This document shows, in pieces, positions 15,380 through 22,797 of a stretch of 43,908 nt of DNA; positions within the stretch are counted from its first letter, which is position 1; every line of letters starts with the position of its first letter. This stretch comes from BP-133 sp040756995 (GTDB lineage Bacteria; Actinomycetota; Acidimicrobiia; IMCC26256; BP-133). Location: the NCBI GenBank assembly GCA_040756995.1, contig JBFLYK010000052.1, positions 1 through 43,908 of the forward strand, given 5' to 3'. The notes beneath the pieces are model-generated. The model worked only from the letters and a program-made list of their open reading frames with translations, did no database searches and had not been told where the DNA came from. The translations under genes and the position numbers were made by a program.

Positions 15380-15421
15380 CGTATACCAGTAAGAAGCTTT
15401 CTTGACAAGTACACACTCAAG
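15380..15421 (-). promoter_or_regulatory. hsp20 promoter overlapped by a HAIR-like HspR operator
   Basis: A sigma-70-type promoter for the leftward hsp20 gene: -35 TTGTCA (15408-15403), a 17-bp spacer and -10 TATACG (15385-15380). Overlapping the -35, 15401-15421 reads CTTGACA-N7-ACTCAAG. The HspR-associated inverted repeat consensus is CTTGAGT-N7-ACTCAAG; one arm matches fully, the other at five of seven bases. The spacing is exact. This predicts repression by HspR with DnaK as co-repressor, as known in Streptomyces and mycobacteria. No hspR gene is in the window. Confidence 0.8.
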
Positions 15422-15474
15422 TTTTGTGCTGACGGATGGGCACCAAGGTGCCGATGTGCCCGGAGTCGAATCCG

Positions 15475-15717
15475 ATGCCCATGCTTCATTCGGCGGCGGC
15501 CGGGCCGGCGGCCCGGGCCCTGGTGGCGGTGTCCGCCTTCCTGCTCCTGTCGATGGGCGGCGCCATCGTGGCCGCCCCCCTGACGCTCCCGCTGCTGTAC
15601 CTGAGCGTCCGGAACGGGTGGCTCAGCGGCGGCTTTCGCACCGCCGCCATCGTGATCGCCGCCCTGACGGCGGCCGAGGTCGCCTGGGCGGCCGTCTACC
15701 TGGCCACCTCCGCCTGA
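15475..15717 (+). CDS. Small two-helix membrane protein (80 aa)
   Basis: ATG at 15475 has GGAG nine bases upstream; an in-frame ATG at 15436 without a ribosome site would add 13 residues. The sequence has ARALVAVSAFLLLSMGGAIV (first helix, about residues 11-35) and FRTAAIVIAALTAAEVAWAA (second helix, about 54-77), joined by a short loop with the charged residues RNGW. It has the look of a conserved actinobacterial hypothetical membrane protein; function unknown. It is divergent from hsp20 and followed by a hairpin terminator. Confidence 0.68.
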   Translation: MPMLHSAAAGPAARALVAVSAFLLLSMGGAIVAAPLTLPLLYLSVRNGWLSGGFRTAAIVIAALTAAEVAWAAVYLATSA

Positions 15718-15743
15718 CGGACGGGCACCGCCCCGAGGCGGCA

Positions 15744-15767
15744 GCTGCGCCCCGGGGGAGGCGCAGC
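15744..15767 (+). terminator. Hairpin downstream of the small membrane protein gene
   Basis: A perfect 8-bp stem, GCTGCGCC (15744-15751) and GGCGCAGC (15760-15767), with an 8-nt loop, 26 bases after the stop codon. No T tract follows, so it is terminator-like by position and stem only. Confidence 0.45.
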
Positions 15768-15784
15768 GGTCTGCCCAGCGTTCT

Positions 15785-15837
15785 TGTCGCTCCGAAGTTG
15801 CCGACGGCCAACGGCCGCCCGTACCTCCGGAGCGACA
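15785..15837. other. 10-bp inverted repeat with structured loop between genes
   Basis: TGTCGCTCCG (15785-15794) and CGGAGCGACA (15828-15837) are perfectly complementary and enclose 33 bases that contain a smaller GGCC-based hairpin. It lies about 125 bp before the ung start. It could be a leader RNA structure, a second terminator or a binding site; no known family was recognised. Confidence 0.35.
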
Positions 15838-15961
15838 TCGTCACCCCATGATACCGCCGCTCCCGGGGGCAACTTACGCGGTTCTTACAATCGTCATCCG
15901 GCTGCCATCGAGCGGTAGCAATAACCCCAGCACCAGCCCACCCGAGGTAGGTTCGCCAGCG

Positions 15962-16663
15962 ATGGCGCCAAAGACGGATTGGAACCCGATCCTGCGGGCC
16001 GAGCTCGACGCTCCGTACTTCAAGGAGCTGCAGCAGTTCGTGGCCGGCGAGCGGGCCCGGCAGCGGATCTACCCGCCGCCCGACCAGGTCTTCGCCGCCC
16101 TGCACCTCACGCCCTACGCCTCGGTGAAGGTGCTGATCCTCGGGCAGGACCCGTACCACGGCCCCAACCAGGCTCACGGCCTGTGCTTCAGCGTCCGGCC
16201 CGGAGTGCCGCTGCCCCCGTCGCTGGAGAACATCTTCACCGAGCTGGAGAACGACGTCGGCGTGAAGCGGCCCGACCACGGCTGCCTCGACTGCTGGGCC
16301 CGCCAGGGGGTACTGCTGCTCAACGCCACCCTCACGGTGCGGGCGGGGCAGGCGGCCTCCCACCAGGGGAAGGGCTGGGAGCGCTTCACCGACGCCGTCA
16401 TCGACGCGGTCAACAAGAAGCCCGAGCGGGTGGTGTTCATCCTCTGGGGCGCATCGGCCCGCAAGAAGAAGGCGCTGATCGACACCGACCGTCACGTGAT
16501 CATCGAGTCGGCCCACCCCTCGCCGCTGTCGGCCCGGAACGGGTTCTTCGGCAGCCGCCCGTTCTCCCGGGCCAACGCGGCGCTGATCGCCGCCGGCCGG
16601 GAGCCGATCGACTGGAGCATTCCCGCCCGCTCGCCGGCCGAAGTCGCCACCGCGACCTTCTGA
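15962..16663 (+). CDS. ung: Uracil-DNA glycosylase (family 1)
   Basis: 233 residues, normal for the family. It removes uracil from DNA as the first step of base excision repair. Signature GQDPYHGP lies at 61-68 with catalytic Asp63 (water activation), the uracil-binding Phe in LCFSV, the Asn in LLNATLTV, and the HPSPLSA loop with His185 for leaving-group stabilisation and minor-groove insertion. The start at 15962 (MAPKTDWNPILRAEL) fits family N-termini; the frame stays open upstream to 15848 but that segment is not UDG-like. It is followed after 21 bp by the DUF885 gene on the same strand. Confidence 0.97.
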   Translation: MAPKTDWNPILRAELDAPYFKELQQFVAGERARQRIYPPPDQVFAALHLTPYASVKVLILGQDPYHGPNQAHGLCFSVRPGVPLPPSLENIFTELENDVGVKRPDHGCLDCWARQGVLLLNATLTVRAGQAASHQGKGWERFTDAVIDAVNKKPERVVFILWGASARKKKALIDTDRHVIIESAHPSPLSARNGFFGSRPFSRANAALIAAGREPIDWSIPARSPAEVATATF

Positions 16664-16684
16664 CATCGGGGTACGACAAGGCCC

Positions 16685-18373
16685 ATGAGCGATGCCAGCA
16701 CGCTGCTGCGACAGGCGGCCGACCGGTACTGGGAGGCATGCCTGGCCTTCCGGCCCACGGAAGCCACCCTCCACGGTGATCACCGCTACGACGACCAGAT
16801 CGAGGACGTCTCCGTCGAATCGGAAGCCCGCCAGCGGGCCACCTGGCTGGAGATCCGGTCCACCGTCGACGCCATCGATCCCGCCGGCCTCGACGCCGCC
16901 GGCCGGGTCACCCAGCAGCTCCTGCGGGCCGAGCTGACCCGGGCGGTGGAGGCCATCGACGTCCGCGACACCGAGCTGCGCTACGACCAGAACACCGGCT
17001 TCCACGCCGAACTCTTCGTGGTCGCGCCCCAGATCCAGACGCCCACCCCGGAATCGGCCCGGGCGCTGCTCGAGCGGCACCGGAAGATCCCGATGTTCCT
17101 CGACCAGGCCATCGACCGCCTCCGGGCGGGCCTCGACGCCGGGCGCACCCCGGCCCGCATCAACGTCGAGCGGTCCCTCAACCAGCTCGACAAGTACCTG
17201 GCCTCGCCGCTGGAGGGCGACCCCTTCACGACCATGGCCGGGCCACCGGAGTGGGACGGGGAAGCAGCGTGGCGGGCGGAGCTGGCCGACGTCGCCCGCG
17301 ACCTGATCCGGCCCGCCTTCGGGCGCTACCGGGACTTCTTCGCCGCCGAGCTCCTGCCCGCCGGCCGGACCCACGACCGGGCCGGGCTGCACTGGCTGGC
17401 CGAGGGGCCGGCCCTCTATGAGCACTTCGTGCGGGACCACACCACCGTCGACGACCTCACGGCGGAGGAGATCCACCGGATCGGGCTCGACGAGCTCGAC
17501 CGCCTGGCCGCCGAGTACGCCGAGGTCGGCGGGCGCCTCTTCGGCACCAGCGACCTGGCCGAGATCTTCGACCGCCTCCGCTCCGACGCGGCGCTGCGCT
17601 ACTCGAGCGGCGACGAGATCATGAACGACGCCCGGCGCTACCTGGCCGCCGCCAGCTCGGCCATGGGCCGGTGGTTCGGCCGTCTCCCGGCGACGCCGTG
17701 CGAGATCGTCGCCATCCCGCCCGCCATCGCCGAGGACATGCCGATGGCCTACTACTTCCCCCCGGCCGACGACGGCTCCCGGCCGGGCATGTACTTCGTC
17801 AACACCGCCGACCCGGGGCACAAGAACCGGTTCGAGACGGCGTCGGTCGCCTACCACGAGGCCATCCCCGGCCATCACCTGCAGCTGGCCATCGCCACCG
17901 AACTCGAGGGCGTGCCGGCCTTCCAGCGCCTCTCCCACGGCAACACGGCCTACGTGGAGGGCTGGGGCCTCTACGCCGAACGCCTGGCCGAGGAGATGGG
18001 TCTCTACGCCGACGACCTGGAGCGCATCGGGATGCTGGCCGCCGATTCCTGGCGGTCGTGCCGGCTCGTGGTCGACACCGGCCTCCACGCCCTCGGCTGG
18101 GGCCGGCAGCAGGCCATCGACTTCATGGCCGCCAACGCTCCCGTCAGCCAGGGCGAGATCGAGGTCGAGGTCGACCGCTACATCGGCATGCCGGGCCAGG
18201 CGCTGGCCTACAAGATCGGCCAGCGGGAGATCTTCCGCCTCCGGGAGAGCGCCCGGGCCCGCCTCGGCGACCGCTTCGACATCCGGGCCTTCCACGACGT
18301 CGTGCTCGGCTCGTCGTCGGTCAGCCTCCCTGTCCTCCGCCGCCTGGTCGACGACTGGGTGGCGGCCGCCTGA
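16685..18373 (+). CDS. DUF885 family zinc-dependent peptidase-like protein
   Basis: 562 residues, typical for DUF885. The predicted metal site is YHEAIPGHHLQ with H391, E392, H397 and H398 (HExxPGHH, a variant of HExxH), followed by TAYVEGWGLYAERLAEEMGL, where a downstream Glu completes the zinc site in this family. No signal peptide, so it is probably cytoplasmic. DUF885 proteins are related to M32-like metallopeptidases, but their substrates are mostly unknown. ATG at 16685 starts SDASTLLRQAADRYWEACLA. It probably shares a transcript with ung, and converges with the small gene at 18393 with a 19-bp gap. Confidence 0.9.
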   Translation: MSDASTLLRQAADRYWEACLAFRPTEATLHGDHRYDDQIEDVSVESEARQRATWLEIRSTVDAIDPAGLDAAGRVTQQLLRAELTRAVEAIDVRDTELRYDQNTGFHAELFVVAPQIQTPTPESARALLERHRKIPMFLDQAIDRLRAGLDAGRTPARINVERSLNQLDKYLASPLEGDPFTTMAGPPEWDGEAAWRAELADVARDLIRPAFGRYRDFFAAELLPAGRTHDRAGLHWLAEGPALYEHFVRDHTTVDDLTAEEIHRIGLDELDRLAAEYAEVGGRLFGTSDLAEIFDRLRSDAALRYSSGDEIMNDARRYLAAASSAMGRWFGRLPATPCEIVAIPPAIAEDMPMAYYFPPADDGSRPGMYFVNTADPGHKNRFETASVAYHEAIPGHHLQLAIATELEGVPAFQRLSHGNTAYVEGWGLYAERLAEEMGLYADDLERIGMLAADSWRSCRLVVDTGLHALGWGRQQAIDFMAANAPVSQGEIEVEVDRYIGMPGQALAYKIGQREIFRLRESARARLGDRFDIRAFHDVVLGSSSVSLPVLRRLVDDWVAAA

Positions 18374-18392
18374 CGGGCGGCCCGCCCGCCCG

Positions 18393-18647
18393 TCAGAGCT
18401 CCTGGACGAGCTCCAGCAGCAGGAGGGCGATCGTGTGGTCGAGGCACGACTGCGTGCGCCGGTCGCCCGGCGGCACCTTGGCGTGACCGCAGGCGAACGA
18501 CCCGTCCTCCTCGAAGCGCAGCGGACTCGAGCATGTGATCGGGTGGTGGGGCCGGACCACGGGTTCGTCGGGACCGGTGGCGCTGGAGAGCGAGAGCGTC
18601 GCCTGCAGGTTCAGATCGCCTCCCGGTGCTCGGACGGCCAGGTTCAC
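18393..18647 (-). CDS. 84-residue protein coupled to the Pup-like gene, unknown function
   Basis: The GTG start (18647-18645) overlaps the stop of the Pup-like gene as GTGA, so it is translated by coupling. The N-terminal half is beta-strand rich (NLAVRAPGGDLNLQATLSLS); the rest contains three cysteines (C39, C53, C68) and four histidines (H34, H35, H55, H71), including FACGHAKV and SCLDH, which could bind a metal, and it ends in a strongly hydrophobic helix TIALLLLELVQEL. I do not recognise the family. Its fixed partnership with a ubiquitin-like modifier suggests a role as adaptor, receptor or binding partner, but this is inference from gene order only. Confidence 0.65.
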   Translation of the reverse strand: MNLAVRAPGGDLNLQATLSLSSATGPDEPVVRPHHPITCSSPLRFEEDGSFACGHAKVPPGDRRTQSCLDHTIALLLLELVQEL

Positions 18648-18832
18648 TGTCCCGACCTCTGCCGGTAATCCGTCAGCACCGACTGCTCCTCGAGGATCGA
18701 ATCGATCTCGTCCAGGAGTTCGTCGATTCCGTCGAGCAGCTCCTCACCCCCGCCCCCCGCGGGCTGTGCCTCGACCTCTTCCGCCTCGACCTCTTCCTTG
18801 CGACGGGCGGGGAGTTGCCTGGTGAAGGGCAT
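18644..18832 (-). CDS. Pup-like ubiquitin-like modifier with SGQ C-terminus
   Basis: 62 residues, the length of prokaryotic ubiquitin-like protein Pup. ATG 18832 is supported by Shine-Dalgarno GAAGGAG nine bases upstream. Residues 1-30 are charged and disordered (MPFTRQLPARRKEEVEAEEV, then Gly-rich GGGG). The core EELLDGIDELLDEIDSILEE (31-50) matches the helical Pup segment that binds the Mpa/ARC ATPase. The C-terminus DYRQRSGQ aligns with Pup YVQKGGQ: the penultimate Gly and final Gln are kept, but the double Gly is Ser-Gly. The tail RQRSGQ also fits the R-T/S-G-E/Q ending described for UBact of some Gram-negative bacteria. A terminal Gln would need deamidation by Dop before PafA ligation. 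No dop, pafA, mpa or proteasome genes are adjacent; instead it is coupled to an unknown 84-residue protein. Confidence 0.8.
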   Translation of the reverse strand: MPFTRQLPARRKEEVEAEEVEAQPAGGGGEELLDGIDELLDEIDSILEEQSVLTDYRQRSGQ

Positions 18833-18902
18833 GGGTACGGCTCCTTCCCGCTGGTTCCCGCCCCGGCGGACGGGGCCAGCTCGATGCACACTGCTGCTAG
18901 AC

Positions 18903-18931
18903 ACTTTACACGGTCGCTTGAGATATCAAGC
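18903..18931 (-). promoter_or_regulatory. Palindrome and weak promoter candidate upstream of the Pup-like gene
   Basis: GCTTGA-GATA-TCAAGC at 18916-18931 is a perfect 6-bp inverted repeat. For leftward transcription it contains TTGATA (18929-18924) as a possible -35 with TAAAGT (18908-18903) as a possible -10, at a short 15-bp spacing. The arms resemble HAIR half-sites but the spacing is wrong for HspR. The rest of the 460-bp gap between the Pup-like gene and the serine hydrolase gene holds the hairpins at 19029-19115 and no convincing gene. Confidence 0.3.
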
Positions 18932-19028
18932 ACTCGGCGGCCGGCGGGTTCGGGGCCGGTGACCCGAGGAATCCGGCAACCTTCCGTCCGCCGCAACGTT
19001 GGCGCCCGCTGACGTTCATCGGACTTCT

Positions 19029-19115
19029 CTACGGTCGGGCCGTAGATCTCTCTGACCTGGGCGTCCGAGGCCGGTGCGGCGGCGGGCGCCTTCCCACGAG
19101 AACGCCCGCCGCCGC
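19029..19115. other. Two strong hairpins in a long intergenic gap
   Basis: CTACGG-N5-CCGTAG at 19029-19045 and, 30 bases on, a perfect 13-bp stem (GCGGCGGCGGGCG at 19076-19088, its complement at 19103-19115) with a 14-nt loop. They lie between divergent promoters, where terminators of the neighbouring genes are not expected. They could end a small untranslated RNA read rightward from near 18930, or be a leader of the serine hydrolase gene. No T tract follows. Confidence 0.4.
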
Positions 19116-19292
19116 GCCGGCGCTGACCCCGGTGAGGCGCGACTCGCGGCGTTCGGGCCTGACTCGGCGGACCCCTTCCGTCATGGGGCTCTCATGTCTT
19201 TCTTAAGCCGGGTGTGGTCCCCGTGAAATCGGGCACGAGCCAATACCATGAGCCCAGTTGCGGGGGGCCGGCCCGGAGAGGGTGGACAGCGG

Positions 19293-20693
19293 ATGCGCGA
19301 GGCGACACGACGTCGGCGGCGACGTTCGCTGCTCGTCCTCGGCCTCGTGGTGGCCGTGGTCGCGCTAACCGGTTTCGCCCGTCCCCGTGACCGGTTCGAC
19401 CGTCGCTCCCGGCAGCTCGAAGCGGCGCTGCTCGAAGCCGTGCGGGCCCAGCACTTCGAGCGGGTCGTCGACTTCGGTCCCGTCGAGGGTGCCTGCCCCG
19501 GCTCCCCCTGGTGCCCCCGGCCGGCCGCCACCATCGCCCATCCGCCCAACATCGATCTGGCGGTCATCGCCCTCGACCGCACCGGCCGGCCCCGGGCCGT
19601 GGCCAACGTCCTCTTCTCCCGCGACTATCCCGACGGGATCGCCGCGCCGGTCGACGACAACCTGGAGGCCGGGGGCGTCCGCTGGCGACGGTGGAACCCC
19701 GACCGCTGGAACGGCGGAACGTTCTCCGAGACGGACGGGTCCCGCACCACGACCGTCGGCTGGAAGGACAACCCGCCGCTGACCGCCGAGGACGACATCG
19801 TCCCCGGCCGGGAGCAGGCGCCGGTCGAGTTCATGTCGCCGTACCCGGCATCGACCTTCAAACTGCTGGTGGCCTTCCACACGCTGCGGCTGGTCGACCG
19901 GGGGACCGTGGAACTGGACCGCACCACCGCGGAGCTGCTCGACCGGATGATGACGGAGTCGGACAACGACTCCGCCAAGGCGCTGCTCAAGAAACTCCAC
20001 GACCTCGGCGAGGTCGACGCCATGAACGCCGGGCTGCGGGAGCTCGGGCTGGCCACGCTGCAGGTCAACGGCACCGATCCGGCCACCGGCGCCAAGTGGG
20101 GGATCGGCCAGATCACGATGACGTCGCTCGACACCGTCCGGCTCCTCCTGCTGATCAACGGCGGGCCGGGCGTGTTGTGGCGGACGCCGGAGGGCAAACC
20201 CGTCCGGGCCGACAATGTCCTGTCCCGGGACTCCCGGGCGATCCTGCTCGGCCTCCTGGCCGATCAGGGTTGGAACGACGTGCTCACGACGTCGAACTGG
20301 TGCGGCCGGCCGTATCCCACCGAAGGCATCCCGAGCCTGGTCTCGGAGCGCTGGGTCGACCCCCGCACCGGCACGGTCGCCGTGGGCGGCAAGGCCTTCG
20401 GGCAGGACGTGCGGCCCTGCAACGAACGGGCCGAGGTCTCCTTCGCCCACAAGACCGGCTTCACCTACAACTACCTGTCCGACGCCGGGATCGTGCGGTC
20501 GTTCGCCGGGCCCGGTGGCGACTACATCGTCGTGATGATGTCGAACCTCGGCTACCGCTACGCCGACCCCCGCCAGGCCGACGTCACGCAGCCGGTGTGC
20601 GACGACGACCCGTCCGACGACGTCGGGGTCTGCTACACGGAGAAGTTCGCCGCGCTGGGGGCGTCGATCGACGCCATCCTGCGCCGCCGGTAA
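19293..20693 (+). CDS. Exported class A beta-lactamase-like serine hydrolase
   Basis: 466 residues. The N-terminus MREATRRRRRRSLLVLGLVV is a signal anchor or signal peptide, placing the enzyme outside the membrane. Three motifs of the serine beta-lactamase/DD-peptidase fold are in order: STFK with Ser187 and Lys190 (SxxK), SDN at 223-225 and KTG at 387-389. An unusual insert of about 100 residues precedes SxxK, and four or more cysteines in the second half may form disulfides (NWCGRPYP, RPCNER, QPVCDDD, GVCYTE). It is longer than class A beta-lactamases (about 290), so a cell-wall or other hydrolase function is as likely as antibiotic resistance. Start 19293 is chosen for the compact signal; ATG 19248 is an alternative. 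Its 3' end overlaps gatD on the other strand. Confidence 0.88.
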   Translation: MREATRRRRRRSLLVLGLVVAVVALTGFARPRDRFDRRSRQLEAALLEAVRAQHFERVVDFGPVEGACPGSPWCPRPAATIAHPPNIDLAVIALDRTGRPRAVANVLFSRDYPDGIAAPVDDNLEAGGVRWRRWNPDRWNGGTFSETDGSRTTTVGWKDNPPLTAEDDIVPGREQAPVEFMSPYPASTFKLLVAFHTLRLVDRGTVELDRTTAELLDRMMTESDNDSAKALLKKLHDLGEVDAMNAGLRELGLATLQVNGTDPATGAKWGIGQITMTSLDTVRLLLLINGGPGVLWRTPEGKPVRADNVLSRDSRAILLGLLADQGWNDVLTTSNWCGRPYPTEGIPSLVSERWVDPRTGTVAVGGKAFGQDVRPCNERAEVSFAHKTGFTYNYLSDAGIVRSFAGPGGDYIVVMMSNLGYRYADPRQADVTQPVCDDDPSDDVGVCYTEKFAALGASIDAILRRR

Positions 20694-21490
20694 CCCCGGC
20701 CCCGCCAGCCGAACGGCGTGTCGCCCAGCTTGCGGCGGCTGGTGCGGCGGGCGGCTTCGGCGGCCACGAACCGGCGGCGTTCCTCCCGCAGCTCGGCCAC
20801 CTCGGAGTCGTCGAGCGGTTCGAGCTCCCCGGCGAACCACGACAGGATCAGGTCGGCCAGCGCCGGGTTGCGGGCCAGCACCGGCCCATGGAGATAGGTG
20901 CCGACGACCCGGCCGCCGATCGCCCCCTCGGTGCCGTCGCCGTTGCCGACGCCGACCTCGACCCGGCCGAGGGGCGTGGCCCCGGGCCCGAGGTCGGTCA
21001 GGCCGGCGTGGTTCTCGTAGCCCGACAGCGGCGGCAGGCCGACGTCGGGGTTGGGCTCGACGAGGATCTCGCCGACGATGCGGGGGCTGGCCCGCCGGGC
21101 CGTCGTGCAGTCGAGCAGCCCGAGGCCGGGCCGGGCCGTGCCGTCGGGCCCGAAGAACGAATGGCCCAGGATCTGGAAGCCGGCGCAGATGCCGAGTACG
21201 GCGGCACCCCCCTCGACGGCGCGGTGCAGCGCGCCCTCGGCGATGAGGGCGGCGGCGGCCGAGGCCTGCGGGCTGTCCTCGCCGCCGCCCACCACGTAGA
21301 TGTCGCACGACGCCGGAGCCGGTTCCCCCCACGGGGCCTCGACGAGCTCGGCTGGGACGCCCCGCCAGGCCAGCCGCTGGAGGAGGACCCGGGCGTTGCC
21401 CCGGTCGCCGTAGGTGCCGAGCAGCTCGGGATAGAGCAGGGCGATGCGCACGGCGCTGTCCCGCGGGCCGGCCGCCCGCGGCTCAGTCAC
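20633..21490 (-). CDS. gatD: Lipid II isoglutaminyl synthase, glutamine amidotransferase subunit
   Basis: 285 residues. The class I glutaminase subunit hydrolyses glutamine and passes ammonia to MurT, which amidates the D-glutamate of lipid II. The core starts RIALLYPELLGTYGDRGN. The nucleophile is Cys102 in LGICAGFQILG and the catalytic His is His201 in GTYLHGPVLARNPALAD. The GTG start at 21490 overlaps the murT stop (GTGACTGA) and has GGAG just upstream; a second GTG at 21451 begins directly at the conserved core. A basic C-terminal extension (about 40 residues after the usual end) contains RRRR and overlaps the 3' end of the convergent serine hydrolase gene by 61 bp. Confidence 0.93.
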   Translation of the reverse strand: MTEPRAAGPRDSAVRIALLYPELLGTYGDRGNARVLLQRLAWRGVPAELVEAPWGEPAPASCDIYVVGGGEDSPQASAAAALIAEGALHRAVEGGAAVLGICAGFQILGHSFFGPDGTARPGLGLLDCTTARRASPRIVGEILVEPNPDVGLPPLSGYENHAGLTDLGPGATPLGRVEVGVGNGDGTEGAIGGRVVGTYLHGPVLARNPALADLILSWFAGELEPLDDSEVAELREERRRFVAAEAARRTSRRKLGDTPFGWRGRGYRRRRMASIDAPSAANFSV

Positions 21491-22703
21491 GGACCGCTCC
21501 GAGGACCGTCTGGAAGGCGGTGTAGTTGGCCACCAGCTCCACTTTGCCCGGCGGCAGCTGGCGGGCGGCGGCGAGCGGGTCGGGGCACACCTCGTGGGGC
21601 ACGCCGGCGTAACGGAGGCGGACGGCGACGTCGAGGGCCCGTTCGCCGGCGGCGACCACCGGTCGACCCTCGAGCCGCTCGAAGTCCACGTCCCACAGCC
21701 ACGACGTGTCGTACCCGTCGGGGCCCCGGGCGTTGACGGCCACGACGACCCCCGCCGGCGGGGCGGACAGGAAGTCGAGGATCTCGTTCCATCCGGCGGG
21801 GTTTTTGGCCAGCAGCAGGCGGGCGCTGGCCGGGCCGAGGTTGACCTCCCGGTAGCGACCGGCGACGTTGGCGATGCCGACCATGGCGGCCAGGGCGACC
21901 TCGGGGTCGACACCGGCCACCCGGGCGGCGGCCACGGCTATGGCGGCGTTGGCGGCGTTGCAGCGACCGGGAAGCTGCAGCTCGACGGGGAACGACCGGC
22001 CGCCCACTTCGACGTCGAGGCCGCCTCCCTCGATCTCCGGCTCGGGCCGGCTGAGACCGCAGGAGCACTTCCACTCCACGCCGTGCCACGTGATGCGGCC
22101 GCCGCAGTTGGGGCAGCTCGTGGCGTCGATCCGCCACCGCTGCCCGGTGGACACCCAGGTGACCGTGCCGGCCGCCTGGGCCGCCCACACCACCAGGGGG
22201 TCGTCACAGTTGGCCACGACGTGGATCTCGGGCCGGGCGCCGAGTGACGTCCGCCACTTGGCCGCCGCCAGCCGGACCTCGCCGTAGCGGTCGAGCTGGT
22301 CCCGGCTGAGGTTGAGGAGCACGACCACGGTGGCGGTGGTCTCGGCCAGGACCTGGACCAGGGCCGCCTCGTCGACCTCCAGCACCGCCACCGGCGACTC
22401 GAGGTCCTTGGCCAGCGCGCTGACGAGGCCGGCCTTGAGGTTGGCGCCGGTGGTGTTGTGGACGATCGGCCCGGCGGTGGCCAGGGCGGCGGCCAGCAGC
22501 GCGGTGGTGGTCGTCTTCCCGTTGGTGCCCGACACGAGGTAGAGGGAGCGGCCGGCGGCCAGCTTCGGCAACGCGCCCTTGTCGACGGCCAGCGCCACCC
22601 GCCCGCCGATGACCGCGCCGCCGCCGCGCCCGGTGAGGCGCGACACCGCGGCGATACCGCCGACCAAACCTTTGAGGGCCCGCACAGACACGCTCCGCTG
22701 CAT
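21483..22703 (-). CDS. murT: Lipid II isoglutaminyl synthase, MurT ligase subunit
   Basis: 406 residues from ATG 22703 (MQRSVSVRALKGLVGGIAAV); the frame is open much further upstream, but that would run over the divergent gene at 22798. It is a Mur-ligase fold protein: ATP loop SGTNGKTTTT at 58-67, the central-domain segment LNLSRDQLDRYGE, the four-cysteine zinc ribbon (C197, C200, C213, C215) that distinguishes MurT from MurC-F ligases, and the C-terminal DUF1727 domain with NARGPDGYDTSWLWDVDFE, including the Asp used for catalysis. With GatD it makes isoglutamine in peptidoglycan. Coupled to gatD by an 8-bp overlap. Confidence 0.95.
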   Translation of the reverse strand: MQRSVSVRALKGLVGGIAAVSRLTGRGGGAVIGGRVALAVDKGALPKLAAGRSLYLVSGTNGKTTTTALLAAALATAGPIVHNTTGANLKAGLVSALAKDLESPVAVLEVDEAALVQVLAETTATVVVLLNLSRDQLDRYGEVRLAAAKWRTSLGARPEIHVVANCDDPLVVWAAQAAGTVTWVSTGQRWRIDATSCPNCGGRITWHGVEWKCSCGLSRPEPEIEGGGLDVEVGGRSFPVELQLPGRCNAANAAIAVAAARVAGVDPEVALAAMVGIANVAGRYREVNLGPASARLLLAKNPAGWNEILDFLSAPPAGVVVAVNARGPDGYDTSWLWDVDFERLEGRPVVAAGERALDVAVRLRYAGVPHEVCPDPLAAARQLPPGKVELVANYTAFQTVLGAVRD

Positions 22704-22797
22704 TGCGGGCCATCGTAGAACCGTTGTGCCGCAAGGACGGTGACGGACCGCCGGCCCTGGGTAGGCCCAGGTCGAGGCACCGAAACGGAGGTTCGCG

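Noticed and set aside
15623..18295. An 890-codon minus-strand frame opposite ung and the DUF885 gene
   Set aside because: Shadow of two convincing plus-strand genes; it has no motif and an implausible composition.
18916..18931. Second HspR (HAIR) operator upstream of the Pup-like gene
   Set aside because: CTTGA and TCAAG arms are present, but the distance between them is seven bases too short for the HAIR consensus.
19293..20693. Antibiotic resistance beta-lactamase
   Set aside because: The SxxK, SDN and KTG motifs only show the fold. The protein is far longer than class A enzymes and has large insertions, so resistance cannot be claimed.
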